Shown here piece by piece: positions 11,388 through 22,720 of a stretch of DNA of 64,000 nucleotides. A program made the translations under genes and the position numbers. The stretch's first letter is position 1. Each line of letters opens with the position of its first letter. Source of the DNA: Adiantum capillus-veneris (Eukaryota > Streptophyta > Polypodiopsida > Polypodiales > Pteridaceae); NCBI GenBank assembly GCA_014529385.2, contig CM043962.1, forward strand, positions 48,074,098-48,138,097. The letters run 5' to 3'. The notes beneath the pieces were generated by a model, which searched no databases, had not been told where the DNA came from, and worked only from the letters and a program-made list of their open reading frames with translations.

Positions 11388-12235
11388 TCCATGGACGCAT
11401 GCAAACCTAAACATGTGTATCTCTACCGCAAACCTCTAGCGTTTGCCTTCTTGTTTCCCTCGAGCTTAAGAGGTCAAGGGAGACACATCCTCCATTGTGT
11501 CTAGCTTGGCTCCTTCCTTCTTTCCGATACATGCATGCAAATGAAAGCAATAAAATTTGCACACATATGCCTACACACAGATGTAAACCCGAGCATATTG
11601 TTTTGTGTGGCCATGCTAAAAACGTGCATTTTGGGAGCTCCCATGGTCTGCACAAAACACATACATAGATGCACCTTCAACATTGTTTTTTGACCTCCCA
11701 TGCTTGCACAACTCACACACACGCACGCATGCACACGCGTTCACACACATAGAGTCTCTCTATTAACTCAATTACCATGCATAGCAACTACCCCTCATCC
11801 CCTTCTTGCCCTACTTGCACAAGTCCTACACCAATCTCCTCTCTTGAGCTCCTGCATAGGCGATCTCCATCTTCCACCCACGCTCAAGCATGCGCAAGCG
11901 AATTCCAATTTTGGATTTCCTCCTCCTCTCTCCTCCCATAGCTTGCCTACTAAAATATGCACTATTATTTGATCCACATGCCCCAATAAGCATTAATTAG
12001 TGGCATATGTGGCATGGTTAGGTTACGTCTATTCTACTCTATCTTTAGGCAATCACAATGCCGCATAAGCAATCATCGAATTTTCAGTGCTTGCCCAGGT
12101 TTTCATTTTATGTAAACCGTCACACTAGTGCGCCCTACTCGCATGGACAAGAATGATTGCATCATGATCCATGCCTCACTTACGTGCCCTTGATTCCATT
12201 GTTTGGATTATTAAGTGGAAGACACATTTAGTCCT
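11386..12235. other. No gene recognised
   Basis: Contains short CA-rich stretches (about 11715-11750) and CT-rich sequence. Open frames on both strands are short and compositional. I see no element motif. Confidence 0.45.
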
Positions 12236-12580
12236 GAGGGTGCACCGCCCTCAGCACTATCTAACACGGGGTCTTAATGACCCCAAGGCGGTGGGGATCG
12301 ACGATGGGATTTGAAGCGCACAGACCTCAAGATGGGGAACGGTACAAAGAAAAATCAACGACGGATGCCAGTCTGAGATTCTAACCCACCACCTCGGAGA
12401 TGGAAGCTTGGTGAGCTAACAACGCAGGCACGTGTGGCTTGTTGACTTCCATGCGATAGTTTACTCTTTTGTTGCGTGCGTTTTTTATTTTGTGCCCACA
12501 CTTGTCTGCCATTGATCCCACCGCCTTAGCTTTATTCAATACCCCATGTTAGATAGTGTTGAGAGTGTACTCCCGGCCCC
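12236..12580 (-). mobile_element. Terminal-inverted-repeat element carrying a tRNA-like segment
   Basis: Left arm 12236-12305 and right arm 12511-12580 are imperfect inverted repeats; shared blocks, read outside to inside, are CACTATCTAACA-GGGGT and AAGGCGGTGGG-ATC. The arms are about 60-70 nt and the element about 345 bp, so it resembles a MITE. Between the arms, on the minus strand, GTTAGCTCACCAAGC (12406-12420) is A-box-like and GGGTTAGAATCTC (12375-12387) is B-box-like, with tRNA-like spacing. No protein is encoded. The tRNA-like call is weaker than the inverted repeats. Confidence 0.6.
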
Positions 12581-13252
12581 TTGTCACATACAAGCATATA
12601 GATATGGAGAGAAAGGGATCGATTGTTGTAATAGACTAGTCCTTGCAAGGGACTACTAACTAGCCATCATCATTAAACCGTTCTACAAAGGGAACACTTA
12701 TTCAATGTTCTCAGTAGCATTGTGGAATCAAGGCTGAGGTTCAATTCGAATCCCTTCCATCGAGGGGGAAAAGAAGATTTATAAATTGCAAGGAATCTTC
12801 AATGTCTTGAGGATAGTGTAATATTAGAAAATTGCTCTTTGAAGGCTGCCAATAATTATTTAGGCACTTTGACCTTTTAAGGCATGGAGTGTGGACTTTA
12901 GAGAGACAAGAAAGGAAGTGATAAAGAGATCCAGCATGGGACAACATGGATGATGGGAAGTGATAAAGGGGCCAACATGGGAGGTGGTGGTGACTAGGAA
13001 AAATACATTTTCTTGGATGTCTTTTCAATAGTACCTTCTTGTAAGGTTTGCAATGTGGATTGGACTTGACAAAAAGGGGGTTTGATGTGAGAGGGCCAAA
13101 CCACTTTCACCATGTTCACATGCTCATCGATGTGTGTTAAGAAGTTTCTTTCAAAACAGCAACAACGCTAGGTAGAACTGAATCCCACTTGCTTTTATCA
13201 CAAGAAGTTTTGGACAAATTCTCACAATATTTCCCACATTGTGACTTACCTC
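12581..13252. other. No gene recognised
   Basis: A 95-codon minus-strand open frame (13028-12741) has no recognisable motif. Nothing else is seen. Confidence 0.4.
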
Positions 13253-13407
13253 AACATCATGAGCTTCTGTGAGGGAGGCGCCGCATACCTAGCTAGGTAC
13301 GATTGGGGGCAGGGGACCGCCGGTCCGATGGGGGGGCCGGTGGTCCCCTGCCCCCAATCGTATGTAGCTAGGTATGCGGTGCCTCTAGAGCAGAATCTCA
13401 TGATGTT
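13253..13407. repeat. 155 bp near-perfect foldback hairpin
   Basis: Arms 13253-13326 and about 13334-13407 are reverse complements over 74 positions with roughly ten mismatches by eye, separated by a loop of only about 7 nt (a G run). The inner arm includes a 21 nt stretch with no mismatch. The GC-rich inner half (CCCC and GGGG blocks) contrasts with the AT-rich surroundings. Candidates are a MITE of the foldback type, or a long hairpin RNA source such as a young MIRNA locus. No protein is encoded. Confidence 0.85.
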
Positions 13408-14284
13408 ATGCATTGTATGAAAAACACCGAGAAAGACTCCGTTTTCCTACATGAGAAAATTTCTAAATCTTCTTGTGTATATGTTTACAAACTAGTAGAT
13501 GCCTCTTTACAATAGTGCTATGGAGCTACATATACCAATGCATAGGTTAAAATCCCCAAATAGTGGGATGGGGCCTTGTAGAAGGCTCTGTTAACCCCTA
13601 TGAAAAGGAATTAAGGTTGCATTCCAAAAGCATCTCCACTAGCATAATATGGTGGAAGTGGGAGCCCTTTGCACGAGTCGACATCTGCGAGTTGAAGGCT
13701 AAAGTCCAAAAATAAGACAAGCTCCTGTGCATGCAATAAAGAGGAAGAGAGAAGGCGGGGGGGGGGGGGGGAGAGAGAGAGGCCGCCGAAGGCAGCCAAT
13801 CGTACTAGTAACTGCAAAAGCAAAGAGATGTAGTGTTGAAGAAAAATGTGTCTCAAAAAAGCCTTGAGCCGGTTAAAAATTCAACATAGTCGGTTGAGAA
13901 GAAAGTGAAAAGGAAAAAATTTGCTTGGATGAAGTAAGTAGAGACCAAGCCTTGCTTAGCCAACACAAAGTTTATAGGAATTTGTGAGCCCTGTAAAAAG
14001 CCCGCTTTTTTTGTTAATGTTTGTTCTCCATGGCTCGGTGTGACCATGGAGTTTAGTATTTTTGGTTTGAATTCACACACCCGTTGAGGTGTTTTGGGGG
14101 GGGGAAAGGATTTTGTGAGCCCTCTCGTGAAGCTATATATGGGTATGAGATGCCATAAACTAACTATTTCAAAAGAACAAACAAGCAAACCAAAGGAGTA
14201 ATATTTCTATGAAGTACCATCCCTCCCTCACCTAAGAGTGCATTAAGATATTGCAATGCCTGACCAAAAGATAGGGTTCTGGGT
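13408..14284. other. No gene recognised
   Basis: Holds a G15 run (13757-13771) followed by a GA repeat, and two compositional open frames on the minus strand (13856-13611, 14188-13853). Nothing recognised. Confidence 0.4.
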
Positions 14285-14451
14285 ACCTCTTGGCCTGGTA
14301 GCGTATTGTTGTAATCTAGTACCCTTCAAGGTTCGGCACAAGCTTAAGGTTGCTCTATAAATTTCTTTTGGTTTGTGCCTAAGGTTGCTCTATAAACTCC
14401 TTTTGGTGAATACAAATCATCCACTCACTATTGTGAGTTTGGAAAAAAAAA
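14285..14451 (+). mobile_element. LINE 3' tail fragment, plus strand
   Basis: Matches the 3' tail of the 8600-10276 LINE (CAAGGTTCGGCA then the terminal hairpin). Hairpin 1 is 14323-14349 (CCTT-AAG with CTTAAGG, one bulged C); hairpin 2 is 14423-14438 (ACTCAC/GTGAGT, loop TATT); then an A run to about 14451. A 32 bp internal duplication (AAGGTTGCTCTATAAA twice) is present. No coding part survives. Confidence 0.75.
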
Positions 14452-14921
14452 AGGTATTGCAACACTTAGGAGGGAAGATGAAAAGTCGTTCCTCACTACT
14501 TCAAGACTAGGTTGCCCCTATGTACTAAGAAACAAACCCACTTGGATAGCTGGACAAGGATTATGCTTGCAAAAAATCGATGTTTAATGTTCTTTTTACC
14601 GGCTAAAATTGTAAAATCTTGGCCAGATTTTGAGCTTGCCTTGATGAAAATCTACAAGTTTTAATGTAGCTTTCAGCAAATGCTTTAGAATTTCACCTAA
14701 AAATCGAAAAAAAATAAGTGTGCCTTTAATTTCTTTGGTTGGGAACAATGTTTTTGGCAAGCCCTGGACGGGTATACAACATGTGGACTACTCTTTGGTC
14801 TTTTCGTCATGATTGACATATTGTGCGAGAGTCTCGTTACAAGCAGCATGCTTCTACTCTATAGCCTGCACATAAAGAACGTAAAACAATTCATTTTTGA
14901 GTGGCTATGATTTGTTGAAGT
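14452..14921. other. No gene recognised
   Basis: AT-rich sequence between two LINE tails of opposite orientation. No motif seen. Confidence 0.4.
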
Positions 14922-15030
14922 TCTTTTTTTTCTTCCAAGCTCACAATTGTGAGTGGTGAAGAGATGTATTAAAACAAAAAACTTACATAAGAGGCCATGC
15001 TCCAATCGAGCCATGGCACCACACAAAACC
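14922..15030 (-). mobile_element. LINE 3' tail fragment, minus strand
   Basis: On the minus strand it carries hairpin 1 (15017-14994, GCCATG with CATGGC plus CTC/GAG) and hairpin 2 (14954-14939, ACTCAC/GTGAGC, loop AATT), then an A run. Closest to the tail of the 1999-6694 LINE. Extremely 5'-truncated. Confidence 0.75.
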
Positions 15031-15217
15031 CAACTATTCATCAACCACAATAGATAACCATCCTAAGCAGTACAAACAACCCTAGATAATCATCTTGAGC
15101 AATCCAATACACAAAAGACCATACCATCATCCTGAGGTTGCCACGGAACCCACTAAGCCTGCCACCCTCAATGCCAGTGGCTACTTGTTTTACCTGGTAT
15201 CTATCCATCGGATTGTG

Positions 15218-15680
15218 CTTCTCCTGCTCATTAAGAGTCATTATGGTCTTGGATCCTTGACTGCTAGTCGCATTGTCTTCCAATAAGATTTTGACCCTTA
15301 GATCCACGACTCCCCTGGAACTCTGCATCTATATGAGCATCTCTTTGATCTACATCTGGATATCTTTCATACACTTGTAGGTCGGTCAAGAAACTTGAGA
15401 TCTGCAGTAGTTAAGTCTTCCACTGTTTGTATCCCCAAGGAACTTGAGATCTGCAGTAGTTAAATCTTCCACTGTTGGCTTCACGGCTTTGTCATCATTC
15501 ATTAGGCACCATTTTGGGACCCTATTCAGTACTTGGACACAATTCGAAAGTTGGCTAGCTCTATGATTATGATAAATGGCCAACTTCCAATCTGCCATCA
15601 TCCGTCTGTCCCCCACATACAACATTTGAAACCTCTTCAAATTTGAACAGATTGTATCATCATCCAAGTATAACTTAACA
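15218..15680 (-). pseudogene. Decayed coding sequence of unknown family, copy 1
   Basis: The minus strand encodes, from 15667, MDDDTICSNLKRFQMLYV followed by ADWKLAIYHN, CVQVLNRVPKWCL and AVKPTVEDLTTADLKFLG. The same protein is encoded by 16544-16305 with about 80 percent identity by eye, so this is a real former coding region rather than a random frame. The duplicated DNA block continues to about 15218 on the low side. I do not recognise the family; a domesticated or DNA-transposon protein is possible. A short internal duplication of TTGAGATCTGCAGTAGTTAA (15388 and 15440) adds about 50 bp in this copy. Confidence 0.55.
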
Positions 15681-15799
15681 CCGCACCCAAACTATCCCAC
15701 CTTCCCAGACCTCTTATTTGTTGGCTTAATGCACCCAATGTTGGAAAAATGCTAACCCCCAAATCTCGCACCCCTCCTTGAATGCTTTGTTATAACACC

Positions 15800-15800
<1 letters not shown>

Positions 15801-15844
<44 letters not shown>
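15801..15844 (+). repeat. Run of 44 C
   Basis: Uninterrupted C homopolymer between the two copies of the duplicated block. Could be inflated or shortened by sequencing or assembly. Confidence 0.9.
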
Positions 15845-15846
<2 letters not shown>

Positions 15847-16112
15847 ATTCTCTTTTATCATCATCACCATTTCTTGGTAAGTATCACTTGCTTAAAGTGC
15901 ATAAAATTACATGAACATATCATTGCTGATCTGTTGGCTCAATGTGAGGCAAGTAGAGTGCTGGAAAGAAACAAGGCAACTTAGCTAAAATGGCTAGAAT
16001 GGCATATAAAAGTGCTAGAGAATCAAGTACAAACTCTAAAAACATCATGATCATATGATTCTCCTGCTTCATCATCTTTCTGGAGAAACCAAATGAAATA
16101 AGCTTTCAGGTG

Positions 16113-16560
16113 CTTCTCCTGCTCACTAAGAGTCATTATGGTCTTGGGTCCTTGACTCCTAGTCGCTTTGTCTTCCAATAAGGTTTTGACCCTTACATAC
16201 AGAACTCCACTAGAACTCTACATCTATATGAGAATCTCTTTGATCTACAGCCGGATATCTTTCATACATTGGTAGGTCGGTTTGGTGCCAAATAACAGCT
16301 GTGTCTATATCCCCAAAGACTTGAGATCTGCAGTAGTTAAGTCTTCTACTGTTGGCTTCACGGCTTTTTCATCATTCTTTAGGCACCATTTTGGGACCCT
16401 ATTCAGTACTTGGACACAATTCAAAAGTTGGTAGACTGTCTGATTATGATAATTGGCCAACTTCCAATCTGCTAAGATCCGTTTGGCCCACACATACAAC
16501 ATTTGAAACCTCTCCAAATTTAAATAGATTGTATCATCATCCAAGTTTGCATTTGGAAAT
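16113..16560 (-). pseudogene. Decayed coding sequence of unknown family, copy 2
   Basis: Second copy of the 15218-15680 block. The minus strand encodes, from 16544, MDDDTIYLNLERFQMLYV, ADWKLANYHNQ, CVQVLNRVPKWCL and AVKPTVEDLTTADLKSLG, ending at 16305. Further along the same strand, the DNA similarity to copy 1 continues through the region at 16113-16300. The DNA distance between the copies is about 900 bp, suggesting a segmental tandem duplication. Function unknown. Confidence 0.55.
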
Positions 16561-17085
16561 GTGTCTCCTTTTGTAGGCTCTAGTTTAGTGCTAGTAGCTC
16601 ATTAGAGTGATTGCGGTTGGATTCATAGTCAAGTTCTAATAGAATGGCCTTGCCCTTACATTATCTACAACCTGCTTGCCTACTAGTCTTGTTGGTCATC
16701 CCCAACCGATGGTGGTTAATCCTCAGCATGCCTATCTGTAGCATGGTCTAGAGGTTGTCTCCCAGTAATTGTTGATGGACTTTTGGCTGACCCTGTGTTA
16801 TGTCCACTCTAATCATCATCATCATCATCATTGTCGTCATTTTGGGTTCATTGGTTCTGGTCTTGATCATCGTCATCCCTATCCTCATCCTCATAGTCTT
16901 CCTCTTTCTTCTTTTGATTCTCTAAGTATTTTGTTAGTGCTTCGTTCACCAGTGCTGTAGTGTATGTGCTAGCCTTCTCTTGGAGATTTCACTAAATGGA
17001 TTCAATGGCGTTCTCAACGTCAGTCACATTTAGAGTCAAATCGCCAGAGGACAACTTTCATAACTATAGTTGAGTGTGTGTGTGT

Positions 17086-17116
<31 letters not shown>

Positions 17117-17809
17117 GGGGGGGGGGCTTAGCCTCCTTATGGATTGACTTGAGAGTTGGATGACACTCTTATATACACTCATAGTCAGAGCATAATATTT
17201 CATGCTTGCATAAAGCACATTGAGGTGCATTATCACTATATTAGGGAGAGACTCTCAATTGGAGTGATCAACTTGGCTTTGATGAAAACCTTAATGCATG
17301 TAATGGTTGTCCCATGCCTTCTAATTCTTCTCTCTAGCTGCTTCATTACTGGACAAAAAGCTTTCTAAAATATCGGTTTGAAGTAAACCCATGTCTTGTA
17401 TTTTTGTGTCAATGGAATAGCCATTGGCCACTTGTATGCCTTGCCTAGCAAAGCAAACATAGTCTCTCCTAAGACGTGCAACATCTGATGTTGAATGCAT
17501 ATGGTGACTATTTGTCCACTAATGGAAGATTTCTCCTCTTGAGTGTCTTCATAGTTCCATCCCATTTCCTTTTAGTTGGCCTTCTAAGGTTCCTTTGGAG
17601 GAGGCATCTATAGTAATGAAAAAAGAGAAAGGAAAACCAAAGGTAAAAGGCTGACATTGAAGCTGCCACAAACTTAAAGCAGGTGTTGGAGTAAAGGATT
17701 TTGAATAGTAATGTTGAGTTTACCTTGGGTGAAGGAAAACTCCCACTAAGTCTATTCCTCCACAATTTCAAGGTGAAGGAGAATCATTGAAGGCACAAGA
17801 GATCCATGT
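16561..17809. other. No intact gene; acidic minus-strand frame and TG/G tract
   Basis: Around 17030-16850 a minus-strand frame reads TLNVTDVENAIESI, ALVNEALTKYLENQKKKEED and then a run of Asp/Glu, which may be more of the unknown coding sequence at 16113-16560. A (TG)13 repeat runs into G27 at 17075-17126. No family could be named. Confidence 0.4.
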
Positions 17810-18165
17810 ACAAGAGAGTGAATGTGATGACAGTGTGGTCGGATGCTACTAGTCTTTTGGAAGAGATATGCATGCTCAATTTTTGGATGATGATGATGAA
17901 GATGAAACCTCCCATAAAAGTCACTACTCTAAAAGTCATTGGGCAAGAGCTAGATACACGTTGGTCAAGGTGGGTGAGCTTGAGGAACCATATGTTGCAT
18001 AGATAGATCATGGCTCCAAAATTGTTCTTGATGGCTGGCTCTATGATGAATCCTCTTATTGATCCTTCATGAGACCAGTGGCTCCAGCTTCATCCAAGTC
18101 TTCTTTGACTTGTCGTGTCTCATTTACCAGACTTTTTGTAGCGATCATGGACTCATCAAGGCCAG
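17810..18165 (+). pseudogene. Possible Ty3/gypsy gag-protease remnant
   Basis: One + frame reads an acidic patch DDDDEDE, then VKVGELEEPYVA, a stop, and IDHGSKIVLDGWLYDE. This resembles the aspartic protease start of some plant gypsy polyproteins, with D-H-G at the catalytic position. Stops and shifts follow, and no reverse transcriptase is found nearby. Low confidence. Confidence 0.35.
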
Positions 18166-19178
18166 GTGCTACCTCCAAAAGATGCTAGTATTTATTTCTT
18201 GGTACCTTAAAACTCTCTATTCTCCTCTTAATCCTCACCTTTCATACCCACATTGGGTTTGTTACCCACAACCCTTATTTATAACCCCCCACTCCTGGGA
18301 AGGAAATTTTCAAATTCTTGGAATGTTCGGCAATATGATTGGATCTGGTTTTATGTACTGGTTTTTTGTCTCTGGGTTTTTTCTTATTGTGATGGTCAGT
18401 GTCAGGATCACAGTCTTGTATTTTTGTTTTTGACACCGTGTCTTATTTCTTGGCTAACTTCCATGCTGATTTGTGGCTTCTTTTGCCACTCTTGCTCTCC
18501 TCAGTATGTCTATGGCTCCTCTAAGATCCATGGAAACGATTACTTCTTTTAGCCCGCTCAACTTATCTGCACCAAGAATGAGTAGAGTGTTGAGAACCAC
18601 TTGATTCTTCATTTGTGACCAGCCCTGGCCCCACATCTATCTCATTTCCAGGTTGTTGGTCTATTTCAAAGCCTTGCTCTGATTCTTCTGGAATCGGGCT
18701 GACATGAATAGATTTCTCCATGAATCTAGTAGTTGGTCTTTGACCTGTTCTGGTCGGCATGTCTGATGTATTTTCTCTAACACCAATTGGGAGATAATAC
18801 ATCTATCTAGAGCAACTATAGCTTAAGCCACCATGATTGCCAAAATGGAATGAGTTGTATGTATTTAGAAAACTATTACATGTTAGTAATTAGAGTTAAT
18901 TGATATCAGACTTTAGACTTTAGACCACACTTCGGAGTATTGAAAGACATAATTGGAGCTAGAAATGAAAGGGCACTATAAACAATGACTGAAATTGGAA
19001 TTGCATTACTCAAAAATTGAACACAGTACAATTGGAAGTAGCACTAAAAGAGCATCAGCTTAATGAAATTACAAAGTACACTAATCAATGGCTCAAGATA
19101 TAATTACGAGGCTTGGGTTTAGATCTAGATTGTAGAATATTGGGATTACAGAAGATCTAGAGATCTAGAGGCTCTAGC

Positions 19179-19180
<2 letters not shown>
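18166..19180. other. No gene recognised
   Basis: Open frames on both strands are short. A minus-strand frame at 18802-18563 (MYYLPIGVREN, SPIPEESEQGFEIDQQPG) has no known match. Nothing firm. Confidence 0.35.

Positions 19181-19265
<85 letters not shown>
19181..19265 (+). repeat. (GA)n microsatellite, about 85 nt
   Basis: Clean uninterrupted GA dinucleotide repeat. Confidence 0.98.
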
Positions 19266-19267
<2 letters not shown>

Positions 19268-20356
19268 CCAAATGAAATATTTGGACCTCTTTAGAGTCCC
19301 TTGAAGTGGTGTTTGGCTGACTATAATATCAGCTATCGTGGTAACTCTCTGGTTATTATTTTTGGAAGCCTCTGGTGCAGTCACCTGCTAGCCACCTGCT
19401 AAGGGTTGTTCCCACATTCTACAACAATGGATTGAGAGCAGACCATGGAAGATTTCAACCACCTAAAACAATGATTAGAAGCCCCCCCTTGACAACAACA
19501 TCGAGGTGTGTGTACTTTCATCTCTAGTGGAGACAGCAAGAACTTAAATCAAACAGACAAATGAATGGTCTTTCTCTTTTTCATGGAAGTGTCTTTAACT
19601 CATACAAATTTATTTGGATAAGAATTGACAATTGACAAACTCACAAACCAACAAATGATCGACTTGACAAACCTATGACATTGAATAAGAAAACAAACTT
19701 TTAAAAAACTATGTTTATGTACCAACTTGTTGTAGAAAACCTTTGATTTTGGTTCTCTTAAACCTTTTGCATGCTTTATATGTATCATCTATAGTTATTC
19801 CAGTGTCACATCAACAATTTTGAATGTTTCCTACTCTTGATAAAATTTTCTCACCAAATCATACGGCGTGTGGACAATTAAGTAATACCCTTTGTAGTTG
19901 CAGGCAAATGAACACAAATGAACAAACTAGCAAAAAAATACTACTTCTTGAAATGCTCTTTTTTTGGTAGGCACCAAACTGACAAAACTAGATGGTGAAA
20001 TTATTATGAGATTGTATATAGAGGCATTTTGATATGCTCTTATCGTCGTCAAGACCACAAGAGACATTCGCTATAGTAGTCTTCACTACCATCGATTGTG
20101 TTTTTGAATGCTTGTTGGGTATGCTCCATTGCTTGCATGTATCGACTCTGTTGTGCCACCTAAGTAGGGTAGTATTTTCTATGCACCTGCAATGTTGAAT
20201 GTTGCCTTGTAGAAAAGGGGACATTGCTTAGAGTTTTAAGACACCCATTCCAACCACCACTTACTACCACCTATGCCTAGCTGCTCCACATTGTTTTGAT
20301 ACGCACCTTCTTTGTCTCCACCTAGGCTTGCCAAGGATGTTGTCCCATTGTGCCTA
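19266..20356. other. No gene recognised
   Basis: AT-rich with short frames only. It may include decayed copia internal sequence belonging to the primer-site signal at 20357, but no protein motif was found. Confidence 0.35.
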
Positions 20357-20600
20357 AGGCTTTGATAACATTGTTGGGAGTAGAAAGGTTATGGAGAATG
20401 ATAACAAAGCATCACCATGGTGGGGAAAGGATAAACCAATGAGAGAGAGAGAGAGAGAGCAGAGCAGAGAGAGAGCTTCAACTAAGGCAGCTTTTGCATG
20501 CTATACTGATTTTAAAAAGAAATAACCTTACATATATAGCCATCAAAGATTGGTGTGGGCTAAACTAAAGCATCCAAGAGCAAGGAATGGTCTATCTTCT
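20357..20600 (-). mobile_element. Possible copia LTR edge with primer site, minus strand
   Basis: On the minus strand, CTCCCAACA is followed by ATGTTATCAAAGCC (20370-20357), similar to the LTR-end plus initiator-tRNA-Met primer site arrangement of plant copia elements (usual TGGTATCAGAGC, with two or three differences). The presumed LTR, to the right, contains a GA repeat (20441-20475) and an ATATATG stretch. No second LTR or gag was identified, so this is tentative. Confidence 0.4.
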
Positions 20601-21438
20601 CACATATCTCCTTGAGGGATTGAACCTTTGAAGACTTGGAAGGGCAAGAGGATGGCACTCGACCCAAAAAGGAGTGTTGGTGGATGGGCTCCACTTGTAC
20701 ATATGAGCTTAAGTCCCTGGTGTTGGATGGAGGACTTGAAATCTATTGAGAGGGGGAAGCTGGAAGAATTCTATCATTCACCAAAGGGACTTGGGTGGTG
20801 GGATTATCTGCCACGTCATTGGAAATTTGGCAAGTTGAGGAAGGCATTAGCATTTTCCTTGTGACATTTCCTAGTGTATTATGATCAGGGAAATAGGGGT
20901 TTTGAGACAAGGAGGTGCACTTTGAGGCAAAGATGTACCAATTGGTGCTGGAGAAGGAGGTAACTAATGTAAGGACGGGGCATGGGGTTGCATGGGTAGT
21001 TGAGGTATAGGTTTCCAAACGTCTACTTCCTCCCATTCAATTTGAGGAACGTTTGAGCTTAAAGGGACTGAGGATGGGTTTTGATGGAATGGTAGTCATG
21101 GGAGGAGATGCATCGCCTTACCGAGGACTGATTAGGGTAGATTCATCAAAGTAGACAAAGTTTGTACATTGAAATTTCTTCTAATGAGGGTCATACAACC
21201 TATAAGATTTCACATCAAGGCAATCACCATATCCCACAAACACCATCCTTGTACTCGTAGGATCAAGCTTGTGTCAAAGAGAAAGGGCCTTCATAGGATA
21301 AGTTGAACATCTAAAGATACGAAGGTGAATGAGTTTAGGAATTTTACCAAATCGGTAGAAGTATGGGGTGTACTGGGAATCAATTGCAGGTGGAATGTGG
21401 TTCTTAATATAGCCAACAATATCAACTACTTCCTACCA

Positions 21439-21768
21439 TTATGCTTTGGATAAGCCTGCCATGAGCAACATGTTGCGAGAGGTTGCAACTAGGGTGCAAT
21501 TCTTCCTTTCAGAGACCCCATTTTGTTGAGTTGTGTAGGGCATGATGTATTGATATTCTACACCCTCATCCATGCAAAAATTTTGAAATGCATTGGAAAT
21601 ATACCCCCCTCCATTATCCAAGTGAAGAAACTGTAAGGATAGATCATACTGGCAGACAACCAAGATGCAATACTCTTTGAAACATAAAAGAACTTGTAAC
21701 TTTAGCTTCGAGAAATATAATGTAGTGTACCTACTAAAATAATGTAGTGTACCTACTAAAATAATCAA
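21439..21768 (-). pseudogene. Copia integrase core fragment
   Basis: A 109-codon open stretch with the second catalytic Asp in LHLDNGGGY and Glu in NGVSERKN at the copia spacing of 35; the first Asp of the triad lies upstream in a frame-shifted part. It continues to MLLMAGLSKA, the usual continuation (family L..A.LP..FW). Integrase inserts the cDNA; this copy is not functional, since neighbouring parts are out of frame. Confidence 0.8.
21720..21763 (+). repeat. 22 bp tandem duplication
   Basis: TAATGTAGTGTACCTACTAA-based unit occurs twice in direct succession inside the copia integrase remnant and breaks its frame. Confidence 0.8.
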
Positions 21769-22720
21769 TAAATGTTGGAAAGTACATAGAACCTATAAGG
21801 GTGCTTGACTCCATGGGCCCACATAAATCAATATGGGGATCAATTGAGTCAACTAAGAAGTTCAAGTTTGAGATCTAGGGAAGGACCTGTGGCTTGCTTT
21901 ACCCAAGAGGCAACCTTCACATAGATAAATAGGTGATAGGTTCGGTGGTAGGCCTAACCATAGTTGATTCTTAGCCATGCAATGGATTGTGGACCATTGA
22001 TATACCCAAGCCTATAATACCAAATGAGGGTAGATGCTACTTTGGTTAAATGTAGAGAGATAGTTGAAGTTGAAGCTACCGCAGCATCATGGCCATATTG
22101 GGTGATTGGAATTAGATACAAGTGATTCTTTTGAGGGAGTTTTAGTATTTCAAAGTTTCCATTAAGAAGTTTGAAGTGAATGCCATAGGAGTCTTGGAAA
22201 AACTCAATGGAGGGTCCCACATATGTGGCTATAGTAATTGAAAGGATGTTGTGGCTCAAGCATGGTATGTGGTAGATGTCACAAATGATTAAAGGAGTTC
22301 CACTAGGTAAGGTGACATGGAGATGGCCGAGCCCTACTGTATTGAGACTGTGATTGTCTCTAGGGTAGACTTGAACATGGCAAGCAATCTACTTGTAGTC
22401 ACAAAGTCAATGACTATGTTGTGTCATATGGTGTGCTACGCTAGTACCAAGTAGCCACTCTATTGCAGCAATTGAAGAAGCAAGAAAACCAATAGATTTG
22501 ATGTGGGAATAAAGATTTGGAGGGATTCTAGACTATACTAGCTAACGACAAGTATATCAAGGTGCTATAGTTGACAACGGTCATTCCATTGTTGTTCTCG
22601 CTGTTTGGTTTGGCATTCATGAACAAAATGGCCATTGCATCCACAATGGTTGTAATTTTTTCTAGGAGTGGGGTTATTTGAAGTGTTTAGGTATTGTTGA
22701 AGCAGTGAGAGTCCCTCCTT

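Noticed and set aside
18253-18552. Membrane-protein-like frame rich in Phe, Leu, Cys
   Set aside because: AT-rich composition effect; no start context and overlapping frames on both strands are equally open.
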